The notes beneath the pieces were generated by a model that did no database searches, was not told where the DNA came from, and saw only the letters and a list, made by a program, of their open reading frames with translations. A program made the position numbers and the translations under genes. Source: Eubacterium sp. AF36-5BH (GTDB lineage Bacteria; Bacillota; Clostridia; Lachnospirales; Lachnospiraceae). From it: DNA of 64,000 nucleotides. This document shows, piece after piece, positions 9,331-18,029 of the stretch. Location of the stretch: the NCBI RefSeq assembly GCF_003460505.1, contig NZ_QTVG01000005.1:124001-188000 (forward strand). Direction: 5' to 3'. How positions within the stretch are numbered: position 1 is the stretch's first letter; each line of letters begins with the position of its first letter.

Positions 9331-9693
9331 ATGAAAAGTTATACAATAACAGTAAATGGTAATGTTTATGACGTTACTGTAGAAGAAACAGGTTCTACAC
9401 CTAGTGCACCTGTAAAGGCAGCTGCACCTGCAAAGGCTCCAGCCGCTGCTCCAGCTCCAGCTGCAACAGGCAGTGAAGGAAGCGTTAAGGTAACAGCACC
9501 AATGCCTGGTAAGGTATTATCAATTAATGCTAACCCTGGACAGTCAGTAAAGAAGGGTGACACAATTTTAGTATTTGAAGCAATGAAAATGGAAAACTCT
9601 GTAGTTGCTCCTGAAGATGGAACAGTTGCAAGTGTTGCATTTGGCGTAGGTGATTCATTTGAAGCAGGCGCAGTTATTGCAACATTAAATTAG
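9331..9693 (+). CDS. Biotin carboxyl carrier protein (decarboxylase gamma/1.3S type)
   Basis: Carries the carboxyl group on biotin between carboxyltransferase and membrane pump. The C-terminal biotinyl domain (about 50-120) has the biotinylation motif AMKM with Lys86 as the attachment site, 34 residues from the C-terminus as is typical. Residues about 22-48 form a flexible Ala/Pro-rich linker, the standard swinging arm. Its 120 residues match the separate biotin subunits MmdC, GcdC and the transcarboxylase 1.3S protein. AGGAGG precedes the ATG. Neither carboxyltransferase gene in the operon has its own biotin domain, so this protein probably serves both. Confidence 0.93.
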   Translation: MKSYTITVNGNVYDVTVEETGSTPSAPVKAAAPAKAPAAAPAPAATGSEGSVKVTAPMPGKVLSINANPGQSVKKGDTILVFEAMKMENSVVAPEDGTVASVAFGVGDSFEAGAVIATLN

Positions 9694-9721
9694 TTGTTTT
9701 ATAAAGAACTGGAGGTAACAA

Positions 9722-10861
9722 ATGAACATCTTAGATACATTGGAAAATTTGGTAAACCAAACAGCATTTTTCAGCTTATCTGTTGGAAACTACATTATGA
9801 TTTTGGTTGCCTGTGTTTTCCTATATTTAGCAATAAAAAAAGGATATGAACCATTGCTTTTGGTTCCAATCGCTTTTGGTATGCTATTAGTTAATATGTA
9901 TCCGGACATTATTAAAGCTCCTGTAGGAGATGAAGCAGGTGGATTACTTCACTATTTTTATATTTTAGATGAATGGAGTATTTTACCATCGCTTATTTTT
10001 ATGGGTGTAGGTGCAATGACTGACTTTGGTCCGCTTATTGCAAACCCTAAGAGTTTCTTACTTGGTGCTGCAGCACAGTTTGGTATATATTCAGCATACT
10101 TTTTGGCAATTTTCATGGGATTTGGTGGAAAAGCAGCTGCTGCAATCTCAATTATCGGTGGAGCTGATGGACCTACATCAATCTTCCTTGCTGGTAAATT
10201 AGGTCAGACAGACTTACTTGGACCTATTGCTGTTGCGGCTTATTCATACATGGCATTAGTTCCAATTATACAGCCACCAATTATGAAATTGTTCACAACT
10301 GAAAAAGAAAGAAAAGTCAAAATGGAACAGCTTAGACCTGTTTCAAAGTTAGAAAAGATTCTTTTCCCAATTATTGTTACAATAATTGTAGTAATGATTT
10401 TACCTACAACAGCACCATTAGTAGGTATGCTTATGTTAGGTAACTTATTTAGAGAATCTGGTGTTGTTAAACAGTTACAGGAAACAGCTAGTAATGCACT
10501 TATGTATATCGTAGTTATTTTACTTGGTACAAGTGTAGGTGCAACAACATCTGCTGAAGCATTCTTAAATATTAGTACAATTAAGATTGTTATTTTAGGA
10601 CTTGTAGCATTTGCTGTTGGTACAGCGGCAGGTGTACTGTTTGGTAAATTAATGTGTTTAGCAACTCATGGTAAGGTTAACCCACTTATTGGTTCGGCTG
10701 GTGTATCAGCAGTACCAATGGCAGCAAGAGTTTCACAGAAGGTTGGAGCAGAAGCTGATCCAACAAACTTCTTATTGATGCATGCTATGGGACCAAACGT
10801 AGCCGGTGTAATTGGTACTGCAGTAGCAGCTGGAACATTTATGGCTATTTTTGGAATCTAA
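9722..10861 (+). CDS. Sodium-translocating decarboxylase beta subunit (OadB/MmdB/GcdB)
   Basis: The integral membrane subunit that decarboxylates carboxybiotin and exports Na+. The protein is 379 residues and almost entirely hydrophobic, with many membrane helices. It carries the family hallmark GGADGPTSIF at 146-155, including the acidic Asp149 proposed to bind Na+, and a second conserved region near the C-terminus (SAGVSAVPMAARV). A GGAGGT site precedes the ATG. Length and motifs match the beta subunits of oxaloacetate, methylmalonyl-CoA and glutaconyl-CoA decarboxylases, which are too alike to separate by eye, so no single gene symbol is given. Confidence 0.93.
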   Translation: MNILDTLENLVNQTAFFSLSVGNYIMILVACVFLYLAIKKGYEPLLLVPIAFGMLLVNMYPDIIKAPVGDEAGGLLHYFYILDEWSILPSLIFMGVGAMTDFGPLIANPKSFLLGAAAQFGIYSAYFLAIFMGFGGKAAAAISIIGGADGPTSIFLAGKLGQTDLLGPIAVAAYSYMALVPIIQPPIMKLFTTEKERKVKMEQLRPVSKLEKILFPIIVTIIVVMILPTTAPLVGMLMLGNLFRESGVVKQLQETASNALMYIVVILLGTSVGATTSAEAFLNISTIKIVILGLVAFAVGTAAGVLFGKLMCLATHGKVNPLIGSAGVSAVPMAARVSQKVGAEADPTNFLLMHAMGPNVAGVIGTAVAAGTFMAIFGI

Positions 10862-10900
10862 AGTTATCCTATTACATGAGAAATATTGGAGGAAATTAAA

Positions 10901-12307
10901 ATGGCAGAAAAAAGACCAGTAAAAATTACTGAAACTATATTACGTGATGCTCATCAGTCATTAATCGCAACAAGAATGCCTACTGAAGAAATGCTTCCTA
11001 TCATTGATACAATGGATAAGGTTGGATATCATGCTGTAGAATGTTGGGGTGGTGCAACTTTTGATGCTTCACTTAGATTCTTAAAAGAAGATCCATGGGA
11101 AAGATTAAGAAAATTAAGAGATGGATTTAAGAATACAAAATTACAGATGCTTTTTAGAGGACAGAATATTTTAGGATATAGCCATTATTCAGATGATGTT
11201 GTTGAATATTTTGTTCAGAAGTCAATTGCTAATGGTATTGATATTATTAGAATTTTTGACTGTTTAAATGACTTAAGAAACTTAGAAACAGCAGTAAAGG
11301 CTGCTAATAAGGAAAATGGTCATGCACAGATTGCATTATCATACACACTTGGTGATGCGTACACACTTGATTATTGGAAAGAAACAGCTAAGAGAATCGA
11401 AGATATGGGTGCTAACTCACTTTGTATCAAGGATATGGCTGGCCTTCTTACACCATATAAGGCAACTGAATTAGTTCAGGCTTTAAGAGAAGGAACAGAT
11501 ATCCCTATCGATCTTCATACACACTATACATCAGGTGTTGCAGCCATGACATATATGAAGGCTGTAGAAGCAGGATGCGATATTATTGATACTGCAATTT
11601 CACCATTCTCAATGGGTACATCTCAGCCTGCTACAGAAGTTATGGTAGAAACATTTAAGGGAACACCATATGATACAGGCTTAGATCAGAAGTTATTAAA
11701 AGAAATAGCAGATTACTTCAAACCATATAGAGAAGAATGTTTAGCTAATGGATTATTAAATCCAAAGGTTATGGGTGTTAATATCAATACACTTCTTTAT
11801 CAGGTACCAGGTGGTATGCTTTCAAACCTTGTTTCACAGTTGGATGAAATGGGTGCGTCAGATAAGTTTGATCAGGTGTTAGAAGAAGTTCCTAGAGTTC
11901 GTAAAGACTTTGGTGAACCACCACTTGTTACACCATCAAGCCAGATTGTTGGTACACAGGCAGTTCTTAACGTAGTTATGGGCGAAAGATATAAAATGAT
12001 TAACCAGCAGGCTAAAGATCTTCTTGCAGGAAAATATGGCCAGACAGTTAAGCCATTTAACGAAGAAGTTCAGAAGAAGGCTATCGGTGATGAAGAAGCT
12101 ATTACATGCAGACCTGCAGATTTACTAGAACCATCACTTGATAAGTTCGAAAAGGAATGTGCTCAGTGGAAACAGCAGGATGAAGATGTGTTAACATACG
12201 CTTTATTCCCACAGGTTGCAAAAGAATTCTTTGAATACAGAGAAGCTCAGCAGACAAAGGTTGATCCATCTGTAGCAGACAAAGAAAACGGAGCATATCC
12301 GGTTTAA
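10901..12307 (+). CDS. Oxaloacetate decarboxylase alpha / transcarboxylase 5S-type carboxyltransferase, without biotin domain
   Basis: A TIM-barrel carboxyltransferase acting between oxaloacetate/pyruvate and carboxybiotin. The N-terminal barrel shows RDAHQSLIATRM (residues 15-26), the KDMAG segment with Lys177 that is carbamylated in the family, and the metal-binding HTH at 206-208. The conserved carboxylase domain follows to about 460. At 468 residues it stops before the biotinyl domain found in classical OadA (about 590), as in the transcarboxylase 5S subunit. GGAGG at 10888-10892 fixes the start at 10901 rather than an in-frame TTG at 10886. It closes the operon, and a hairpin follows at 12321. 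Confidence 0.9.
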   Translation: MAEKRPVKITETILRDAHQSLIATRMPTEEMLPIIDTMDKVGYHAVECWGGATFDASLRFLKEDPWERLRKLRDGFKNTKLQMLFRGQNILGYSHYSDDVVEYFVQKSIANGIDIIRIFDCLNDLRNLETAVKAANKENGHAQIALSYTLGDAYTLDYWKETAKRIEDMGANSLCIKDMAGLLTPYKATELVQALREGTDIPIDLHTHYTSGVAAMTYMKAVEAGCDIIDTAISPFSMGTSQPATEVMVETFKGTPYDTGLDQKLLKEIADYFKPYREECLANGLLNPKVMGVNINTLLYQVPGGMLSNLVSQLDEMGASDKFDQVLEEVPRVRKDFGEPPLVTPSSQIVGTQAVLNVVMGERYKMINQQAKDLLAGKYGQTVKPFNEEVQKKAIGDEEAITCRPADLLEPSLDKFEKECAQWKQQDEDVLTYALFPQVAKEFFEYREAQQTKVDPSVADKENGAYPV

Positions 12308-12320
12308 ATTTGTATTATAT

Positions 12321-12357
12321 GACACCTTATGCTTTAATAGGCATAGGTGTCATATTT
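12321..12357 (+). terminator. Hairpin terminator after the decarboxylase operon
   Basis: GACACCTTATGC at 12321-12332 pairs with GCATAGGTGTC ending at 12351, with one bulged base. The T run that follows is short (ATATTT), so termination may be incomplete. Confidence 0.6.
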
Positions 12358-12383
12358 ATATAACGATTAGGATGTTTTAATAT

Positions 12384-13613
12384 ATGAGTAGTGTTTTAAT
12401 TATTGGCGGTGGAGCTGCCGGAATGATGGCTGCGATTGCTGCCGGATATAATGGAAACGAAGTCCATTTATTTGAAAAAAATGACAGATTAGGTAAAAAA
12501 ATTTTTATAACAGGAAAAGGCAGATGCAATATTACAAATGCATCTTCAATTGAAAATCATTTTTCGAATATAATTTATAATGAAAAATTTCTGTACAGTG
12601 CATATAATAATTTTTCCAGTGAAGATATATGCAATATGATAGAAAGTACAGGCATAGAAACAAAGATAGAAAGAGGAAACAGAGTTTTTCCTTTAAGTGA
12701 TAAATCATCTGACGTTATATGGGCACTTGATAAAATGATGAAAGATATTGGCGTTAATGTTCATTTAAAGTCAGAGATTACTAAAATTGAAAATTCTAAC
12801 AATAAGGTTATTTTAATAGATAAACACAATAATAAGTTTGCAGGTGATAAATGTATAGTGGCTACAGGTGGTATGTCTTATGAGACTACCGGGTCAACAG
12901 GTGATGGTTATAAGTTCGCAGAAAAAATGGGACATACTGTAAGTAAAACATATCCTTCACTTGTGCCTTTCAATATTAAAGAAGAAATGTGCAAGCAATT
13001 GCAGGGGCTTTCCCTGAAAAATATAAAACTTACTATAACCGATGAAAAGGGAAAGGTTTATTTCCAGGAACAGGGCGAAATGCTTTTTACTCATTTTGGT
13101 ATAAGCGGGCCCCTTGTATTATCAGCAAGCTGTTATATATGCGATAAATTTAAAGAGCATGATTTTTATGCATATATAGATTTGAAACCAGCATTGGATA
13201 AAGAAACTTTAGATAAGAGAATTCTAAAAGATTTTAATGAAAATATAAATAAGAATTTTAATAATTCATTGGACAAGTTATTGCCTAAAAAGATGATTGA
13301 ACCAATTATTGAATTGTGCAATATAGATCCTTATAAAAAAGTAAATGAAATTACAAAAGAAGAACGAGAAATTCTTGTTGAAAACATAAAAAACATACCT
13401 TTAACAATTTCAGGAACGAGAGGATTTAATGAGGCAATTATAACCAGAGGAGGAATTTCTGTTAAAGATATTAATCCGAAAACAATGGAGTCGAAAATTG
13501 TTCCGAATATGTATTTTGTTGGTGAAGTATTGGATTTGGATGCAAAAACAGGTGGTTATAACCTGCAAATCGCCTGGAGCACAGGATATTTGGCAGGAAG
13601 TAGTATATATTAA
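12384..13613 (+). CDS. BaiN/HI0933-family FAD-binding oxidoreductase (first copy)
   Basis: A flavoprotein of the BaiN/HI0933 family (often labelled aminoacetone oxidase family). Visible features are the dinucleotide-binding motif GGGAAGMMAA at about 8-17, the family segment GKKIFITGKGRCNITN, and a C-terminal FAD-binding motif GGYNLQIAWSTG. At 409 residues it has normal family length. Function in most organisms is unknown; BaiN was described as acting on bile-acid intermediates, but that must not be assumed here. It sits directly before cmk, with only 15 bases between stop and start. A second family member is at 58505. Only a weak AGGA site precedes the ATG. Confidence 0.85.
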   Translation: MSSVLIIGGGAAGMMAAIAAGYNGNEVHLFEKNDRLGKKIFITGKGRCNITNASSIENHFSNIIYNEKFLYSAYNNFSSEDICNMIESTGIETKIERGNRVFPLSDKSSDVIWALDKMMKDIGVNVHLKSEITKIENSNNKVILIDKHNNKFAGDKCIVATGGMSYETTGSTGDGYKFAEKMGHTVSKTYPSLVPFNIKEEMCKQLQGLSLKNIKLTITDEKGKVYFQEQGEMLFTHFGISGPLVLSASCYICDKFKEHDFYAYIDLKPALDKETLDKRILKDFNENINKNFNNSLDKLLPKKMIEPIIELCNIDPYKKVNEITKEEREILVENIKNIPLTISGTRGFNEAIITRGGISVKDINPKTMESKIVPNMYFVGEVLDLDAKTGGYNLQIAWSTGYLAGSSIY

Positions 13614-13628
13614 ATAATGGAGGAACAA

Positions 13629-14282
13629 ATGTATAATATAGCAATTGATGGTCCTGCAGGAGCGGGAAAAAGTACAATAGCAAAAATTGTGGCAAAGGAG
13701 TTAGGCTTTATTTATGTTGACACAGGTGCAATGTATAGAACAATAGCTTTAGCGTGTAATAGAGAAGGTATTAGTGCAAAAGAACATGAAAAGGTGGCAG
13801 AAAAATGTGAGTCCGTAGATGTTTCACTTGGCTATGAAGATGGAACACAGAAAGTGTATCTTAATGGAGAAGATGTAAGTACATTAATCAGACAGGAAGA
13901 AATTGGTAATATGACAAGTGCTATTGCAGTATATCCTGAAGTTAGAAAAAAAATGGTTGAAATGCAAAAGAAATTTGCAAAAGAAAACAATGTAGTTATG
14001 GATGGCAGAGATATTGGTACAGCAGTATTACCAAATGCTGATTTGAAAATATATTTAACTGCCAGCTCAAGAACAAGAGCAATGAGACGTTATAAAGAAC
14101 TTGTGGAAAAGGGAGAACAATGTGATGTTGATGCAATAGAGGCAGACATCAAAGACAGAGATTATAGAGACATGCACAGAGAAGTTTCTCCACTTTGTCA
14201 GGCTGAAGATGCGATTTTAGTTGATTCATCTGACATGTCAATTGAACAGGTTGTGGAAAAAATTACAGGGTTAGTTCAATAA
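13629..14282 (+). CDS. cmk: Cytidylate kinase
   Basis: Phosphorylates CMP and dCMP with ATP. The P-loop GPAGAGKST is at residues 8-16. The CMP-binding and lid regions are represented by DTGAMYRTIA, DGRDIGTAVLPNAD and the arginine-rich lid near RDYRDMHREVSPL. At 217 residues it has family length. The start at 13629 is preferred over the ATG at 13617, because the sequence starting at 13617 contains the GGAGG ribosome binding site (13619-13623) for the later ATG. It is followed by ispH and the S1-domain gene, the cmk-ispH-S1 order common in Clostridia. Confidence 0.95.
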   Translation: MYNIAIDGPAGAGKSTIAKIVAKELGFIYVDTGAMYRTIALACNREGISAKEHEKVAEKCESVDVSLGYEDGTQKVYLNGEDVSTLIRQEEIGNMTSAIAVYPEVRKKMVEMQKKFAKENNVVMDGRDIGTAVLPNADLKIYLTASSRTRAMRRYKELVEKGEQCDVDAIEADIKDRDYRDMHREVSPLCQAEDAILVDSSDMSIEQVVEKITGLVQ

Positions 14283-14307
14283 AAAATATAATTACACAGG
14301 TGTTTAA

Positions 14308-15159
14308 ATGGAAATATTAGTGGCAAAAAGCGCCGGATTTTGCTTTGGAGTGGAAAAAGCGATTGAAAGTGTTTATAAGGAAATTGAAACAGGAAAAAAA
14401 CCGATATATACTTTTGGACCGATAATTCATAATGAACAGGTTGTAGAAGATTTGGAAGAAAAAGGCGTGTCGGTTATTGATACAATTGAAGAACTTGAAA
14501 ATCTTCAATCGGGAAGTGTTGTAATCAGATCTCATGGAGTTCCAAAGAAAATCTATGATGCTATAGAAAAACAAAATTTGGAAATAGTAGATGCTACCTG
14601 TCCTTTCGTAAAAAAGATTCATAACATTGTTAAGAAGGAAAGTGAAAAAGGTAAAAGAATTGTAATCATAGGAAATGATAATCACCCTGAAGTTGAAGGT
14701 ATAAAAGGTTGGGTTGTAGGTGAAGCTATAGTTGTAAAAGACGAGGAAGACATAGAAAAAATAGATTCCTTTAGAAATGAAAGTATATGTATTGTTTCAC
14801 AAACGACATTTAACTACAATAAATTTAAATATTTAGTTGAAATTATAACTAAAAAGGGTTATGATATAAATGTTGTAAATACGATTTGCAATGCGACACA
14901 CTTAAGACAAGTTGAGGCAAAAGAAATTGCATCAAAAGTAGATGCAATGATTGTTATTGGAGGTAAGAATAGTTCCAATACACAGAAGTTATATGACATA
15001 TGTAAGAATGAGTGCAAGGATACTTATTATATACAAACTGTTAGTAACCTTAATTTGAAGAATGTCGATTCATTGAGGTCTATAGGTATTACAGCAGGGG
15101 CATCGACCCCAAAGAAAATTATTGAGGAGGTCGTTCTTAATGTCAGAGATGAGTTTTGA
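14308..15159 (+). CDS. ispH: 4-hydroxy-3-methylbut-2-enyl diphosphate reductase
   Basis: Last enzyme of the MEP isoprenoid pathway, an iron-sulfur protein making IPP and DMAPP. The three cluster-binding cysteines are Cys12 (GFCFGV), Cys98 (DATCPF) and Cys194 (NTICNATH). The SHG and THLRQ substrate motifs are present. At 283 residues it has normal single-domain length. The last 20 bases overlap the start of the next gene in a different frame; in many Clostridia the two proteins are fused instead. The ribosome binding site is modest (CAGGTG). Confidence 0.95.
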   Translation: MEILVAKSAGFCFGVEKAIESVYKEIETGKKPIYTFGPIIHNEQVVEDLEEKGVSVIDTIEELENLQSGSVVIRSHGVPKKIYDAIEKQNLEIVDATCPFVKKIHNIVKKESEKGKRIVIIGNDNHPEVEGIKGWVVGEAIVVKDEEDIEKIDSFRNESICIVSQTTFNYNKFKYLVEIITKKGYDINVVNTICNATHLRQVEAKEIASKVDAMIVIGGKNSSNTQKLYDICKNECKDTYYIQTVSNLNLKNVDSLRSIGITAGASTPKKIIEEVVLNVRDEF

Positions 15160-16237
15160 ACAAATGTTGGATGAATCATTCAAGACAATTCATAATGGAG
15201 AAGTTCTTGAAGGAAAGGTAATCAGTGTAAGAGAAGACTATGCAGTTCTTAATGTTGGATATAAGGCTGACGGTATTCTTACAAGAGATGAATACTCTAA
15301 CACACCAGTAGATCTGACAACTGTAATTTCAGTAGGCGATGAACTGACAGTTAAAGTTCTCAAGGTAAACGACGGCGAAGGTCAGGTTGCTTTATCTTAT
15401 AAGAGACTTGCTGCAGAGAAAGCAAATGAGAAGATTAAAGAAGCTTTTGAAAATAAAGAAGTTCTTAAAGCACCAGTTGTACAGATTTTAAAAGGTGGTT
15501 TGAGTGTTGATGTTGAAGGCGGTAGAGTATTTATACCTGCAAGCCTTGTATCAGACGTATTCGAAAGAGATTTAGATAAATATTTAAATCAGGAAATCGA
15601 ATTTGTAGTAACTGAATTTGATCCAAGAAGAAGACGTATTATTGGAGATAGAAAGCAGTTAGTTGTTGCAGAAAAAGAAGCAGCTAAGAAAGCTTTATTT
15701 GAAAAGATTCAGGTTGGAGACACAGTTGAAGGTGTAGTTAAGAGCGTTGTTGATTTTGGAGCATTCATTGATATCGGTGGTGCTGACGGACTTTTACATA
15801 TCTCAGAAATGTCATGGGGTAGAGTTGGAAATCCTAGAAAGTTATTTAAGCCGGGCGACAAGGTTACAACATTTATTAAAGAAATTAATGGTGATAAGAT
15901 TGCATTAAGCTTAAAGTTCGAAGATACAAATCCTTGGGCTAACGCTGAAGAAAAATTTGCAGTTGGAGCAATTGTTACAGGTAAGGTAGCAAGAATGACA
16001 GACTTTGGAGCATTCGTTGAAATCGAACCTGGTGTTGATGCTTTACTTCATGTATCACAGATTGCAAAACACCATGTTGAAAAGCCATCTGATGAATTAA
16101 AGGTTGGTCAGGAAATTGAAGCTAAGATTGTTGATTTTAATGAAGAAGAAAAGAAAATCAGCTTAAGTATCAAAGCTTTACTTCCAGATGAAGACGAAGA
16201 TGAAGAAGTTCAGGAAGATGTTGCTTCAGAAGAATAA
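15140..16237 (+). CDS. S1 RNA-binding domain protein (ribosomal protein S1-like)
   Basis: An RNA-binding protein with four S1 (OB-fold) repeats at roughly 16-85, 100-165, 185-255 and 270-340. Repeats 3 and 4 have the best matches (VDFGAFIDIGGADGLLH, TDFGAFVEI). A very acidic C-terminal tail follows (DEDEDEEVQED). This is the four-domain Gram-positive S1 homologue rather than the six-domain proteobacterial one. GAGGAGG at 15124-15130 inside ispH serves the ATG at 15140; an ATG at 15149 is also possible. The 20-base overlap with ispH is in the +1 frame and implies coupled translation. A hairpin follows at 16257. Confidence 0.9.
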   Translation: MSEMSFEQMLDESFKTIHNGEVLEGKVISVREDYAVLNVGYKADGILTRDEYSNTPVDLTTVISVGDELTVKVLKVNDGEGQVALSYKRLAAEKANEKIKEAFENKEVLKAPVVQILKGGLSVDVEGGRVFIPASLVSDVFERDLDKYLNQEIEFVVTEFDPRRRRIIGDRKQLVVAEKEAAKKALFEKIQVGDTVEGVVKSVVDFGAFIDIGGADGLLHISEMSWGRVGNPRKLFKPGDKVTTFIKEINGDKIALSLKFEDTNPWANAEEKFAVGAIVTGKVARMTDFGAFVEIEPGVDALLHVSQIAKHHVEKPSDELKVGQEIEAKIVDFNEEEKKISLSIKALLPDEDEDEEVQEDVASEE

Positions 16238-16256
16238 TTTTTAAACAATATAGATT

Positions 16257-16290
16257 AAAGGCAGGCATTTTTTGCTTGCTTTTAATTTTA
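16257..16290 (+). terminator. Terminator after the S1-domain gene
   Basis: A nine-pair stem with two G-U pairs (AAGGCAGGC / GCTTGCTTT) around a T-rich loop, followed by TTTAATTTT. It sits 20 bases past the stop. Confidence 0.75.
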
Positions 16291-16309
16291 TAAGGCTTAT
16301 GGAGAATTA

Positions 16310-16870
16310 ATGAGAGTAATAGCAGGAACAGCAAGAAGAATACAATTAGAAACAGTTAAAGGAAATAATACAAGACCTACAACTGATAGAATTAAAGAAA
16401 CATTGTTTAATATTATAAATAATGATTTATATGATATTGATTTTTTGGATTTGTTTAGTGGAAGTGGCGCCATTGGAATTGAAGCTTTAAGTCGTGGAGC
16501 TAATAGTGCAACTTTTGTAGAAAATAATAGAAATGCTATTAAATGTATAGAGACTAATTTGGAAAAAACTAATCTAAAAGAACAGGGAAATATTGTTTTT
16601 GGTGATGTTATGCGATCGCTTGAAAGTTTACAATTAAAAAAACAGAAATTTCACATTATTTTCATGGATCCACCTTATAATAAGCAATTAGAAAACAAGG
16701 TTTTAGAGTTTCTAAAAGATTCATGTATTTTAGATAATGACACTTTGATAATTGTTGAAGCTTCGTTGGAGACTGATTTCTCTTTTACTTTGAATTTAGG
16801 ATACGAAATAAAAAAAGAAAAAATATATAAAACAAATAAACATATATTTTTGAAAAAACTAGGAGAATAA
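16310..16870 (+). CDS. rsmD: 16S rRNA (guanine(966)-N(2))-methyltransferase
   Basis: SAM-dependent methyltransferase that modifies G966 of 16S rRNA during small-subunit assembly. Begins with the family segment [10 protein letters not shown], followed by [14 protein letters not shown]. The SAM-binding motif [18 protein letters not shown] lies at about 46-63, and the catalytic DPPY motif is near residue 122. Its 186 residues match RsmD length. The coaD start lies one base after the stop, the rsmD-coaD pairing seen across Firmicutes (ylbH-coaD in Bacillus). Confidence 0.95.
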   Translation: MRVIAGTARRIQLETVKGNNTRPTTDRIKETLFNIINNDLYDIDFLDLFSGSGAIGIEALSRGANSATFVENNRNAIKCIETNLEKTNLKEQGNIVFGDVMRSLESLQLKKQKFHIIFMDPPYNKQLENKVLEFLKDSCILDNDTLIIVEASLETDFSFTLNLGYEIKKEKIYKTNKHIFLKKLGE

Positions 16871-16871
16871 T

Positions 16872-17360
16872 ATGACAAGAGCAATTTATCCTGGAAGTTT
16901 TGACCCGGTCACACTAGGACATTTAGATATTATTAAAAGAGCATCTAAAATATTTGATGAACTAATAGTAGGTGTTTTGAATAATAATTCTAAATCTCCG
17001 TTGTTTTCAGTTGAAAAACGTGTTAAAATGTTAAATGATGTTGTAAAAGATTTACCAAATGTCAAGGTTATGTCTTTTGAGGGATTACTTGTGGATTTTG
17101 CAAGAAAAGTTGATGCGCAAATTATTGTTAGAGGTTTAAGGGCTGTAACAGATTTTGAGTATGAACTTCAAATGTCTCAGACAAACACAGTCTTAAATGA
17201 AAACGTTGATACAATATTTTTTACAACAAGCTTGGAATATGCTTACCTTAGTTCAAGTACAGTAAGGGAAGCGGCGTATTTTGGAGCTGATATTAGCAAA
17301 TTTGTACCAGAATCTGTTGTACAACAGGTTTACGATAAATTTAAGGAAAGAGGAGAATAA
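16872..17360 (+). CDS. coaD: Phosphopantetheine adenylyltransferase
   Basis: Fourth step of coenzyme A synthesis: transfers AMP from ATP to 4'-phosphopantetheine. The nucleotidyltransferase motif [12 protein letters not shown] is at 6-17, with TLGH as the HxGH-type element. The second signature, [11 protein letters not shown], is in the C-terminal third. 162 residues is the normal length. An AGGAGA site overlaps the rsmD stop, suggesting coupled translation. Confidence 0.96.
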   Translation: MTRAIYPGSFDPVTLGHLDIIKRASKIFDELIVGVLNNNSKSPLFSVEKRVKMLNDVVKDLPNVKVMSFEGLLVDFARKVDAQIIVRGLRAVTDFEYELQMSQTNTVLNENVDTIFFTTSLEYAYLSSSTVREAAYFGADISKFVPESVVQQVYDKFKERGE

Positions 17361-17362
17361 AA

Positions 17363-17956
17363 ATGAGTAGTAAGATTGAACAGATTATTACAGAAATTGA
17401 GGAATATATTGATAACTGTAAGTTTCAGCCTTTATCAACATCTAAGATTGTAGTAAATAAAGACGATATTGATGAATTATTAGCTGAATTAAGATTAAGA
17501 ACTCCTGATGAAATCAAGAAATATCAGAAGATTATTGCTAATAAGGATGCAATCTTAAACGATGCTAAGGAAAGATCAGAAGCTATGATTGCTGAAGCTA
17601 CAGCACACATTAATCAGTTGGTTAGTGAACATGAAATTATGCAGAAAGCATATGATGAAGCTAACAAGGTTATTGAACAGGCACAGCAGGAAGCTCAGGA
17701 TATTTTGAACAATGCTACATCAGAAGCAAATGATTATAGAATGAGAGCTATGCAGTATACAGATGATATTTTATCAAATGTTCAGAGCATACTTACAACA
17801 GGTATGAATAGCTTTGAAAATGCACAGAGTCAGATGATGACATCGTTAAACAGTTCATTAAATGTTGTTGTTGAAAGCAGAAAAGAATTAAATGGTCAGG
17901 ATGAAGATAATTCACAGCCTGAAAATAATGATGACATTGCAGTTGATTTAATGTAA
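17363..17956 (+). CDS. Coiled-coil protein of unknown function
   Basis: No enzymatic motif is visible. The protein is 197 residues and largely helical. A segment around FQPLSTSKIVVNKDDIDELLAEL is followed by a long coiled coil rich in Ala, Glu and Gln (about 60-150) and a low-complexity acidic C-terminus. It resembles in style the DivIVA-like or ATP synthase b/H-subunit-like proteins that automated pipelines often name ATPase, but that name is not supported by any nucleotide-binding motif. It starts two bases after coaD with a good AGGAGA site, so it is cotranscribed with rsmD-coaD. A strong terminator follows. Confidence 0.8.
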   Translation: MSSKIEQIITEIEEYIDNCKFQPLSTSKIVVNKDDIDELLAELRLRTPDEIKKYQKIIANKDAILNDAKERSEAMIAEATAHINQLVSEHEIMQKAYDEANKVIEQAQQEAQDILNNATSEANDYRMRAMQYTDDILSNVQSILTTGMNSFENAQSQMMTSLNSSLNVVVESRKELNGQDEDNSQPENNDDIAVDLM

Positions 17957-17974
17957 TTATTATACTTTATACAG

Positions 17975-18006
17975 AAAAGAAAGCTATGTTTAGCTTTCTT
18001 TTTTGT
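17975..18006 (+). terminator. Strong terminator after the coiled-coil gene
   Basis: A perfect 12-bp stem (AAAAGAAAGCTA at 17975-17986, complement at 17991-18002) with a TGTT loop, running into T residues to 18004. Confidence 0.88.
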
Positions 18007-18029
18007 ATATTTAAATAACACTAAGAAAA

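Noticed and set aside
12384-13613. Bile-acid 7-dehydroxylation function for the BaiN-like proteins
   Set aside because: No other bai genes are present and the family is broad; the name alone does not support the pathway.
17363-17956. V-type ATPase subunit H or ATPase
   Set aside because: There is no P-loop and no other ATPase genes nearby; the likeness is only general coiled-coil composition.
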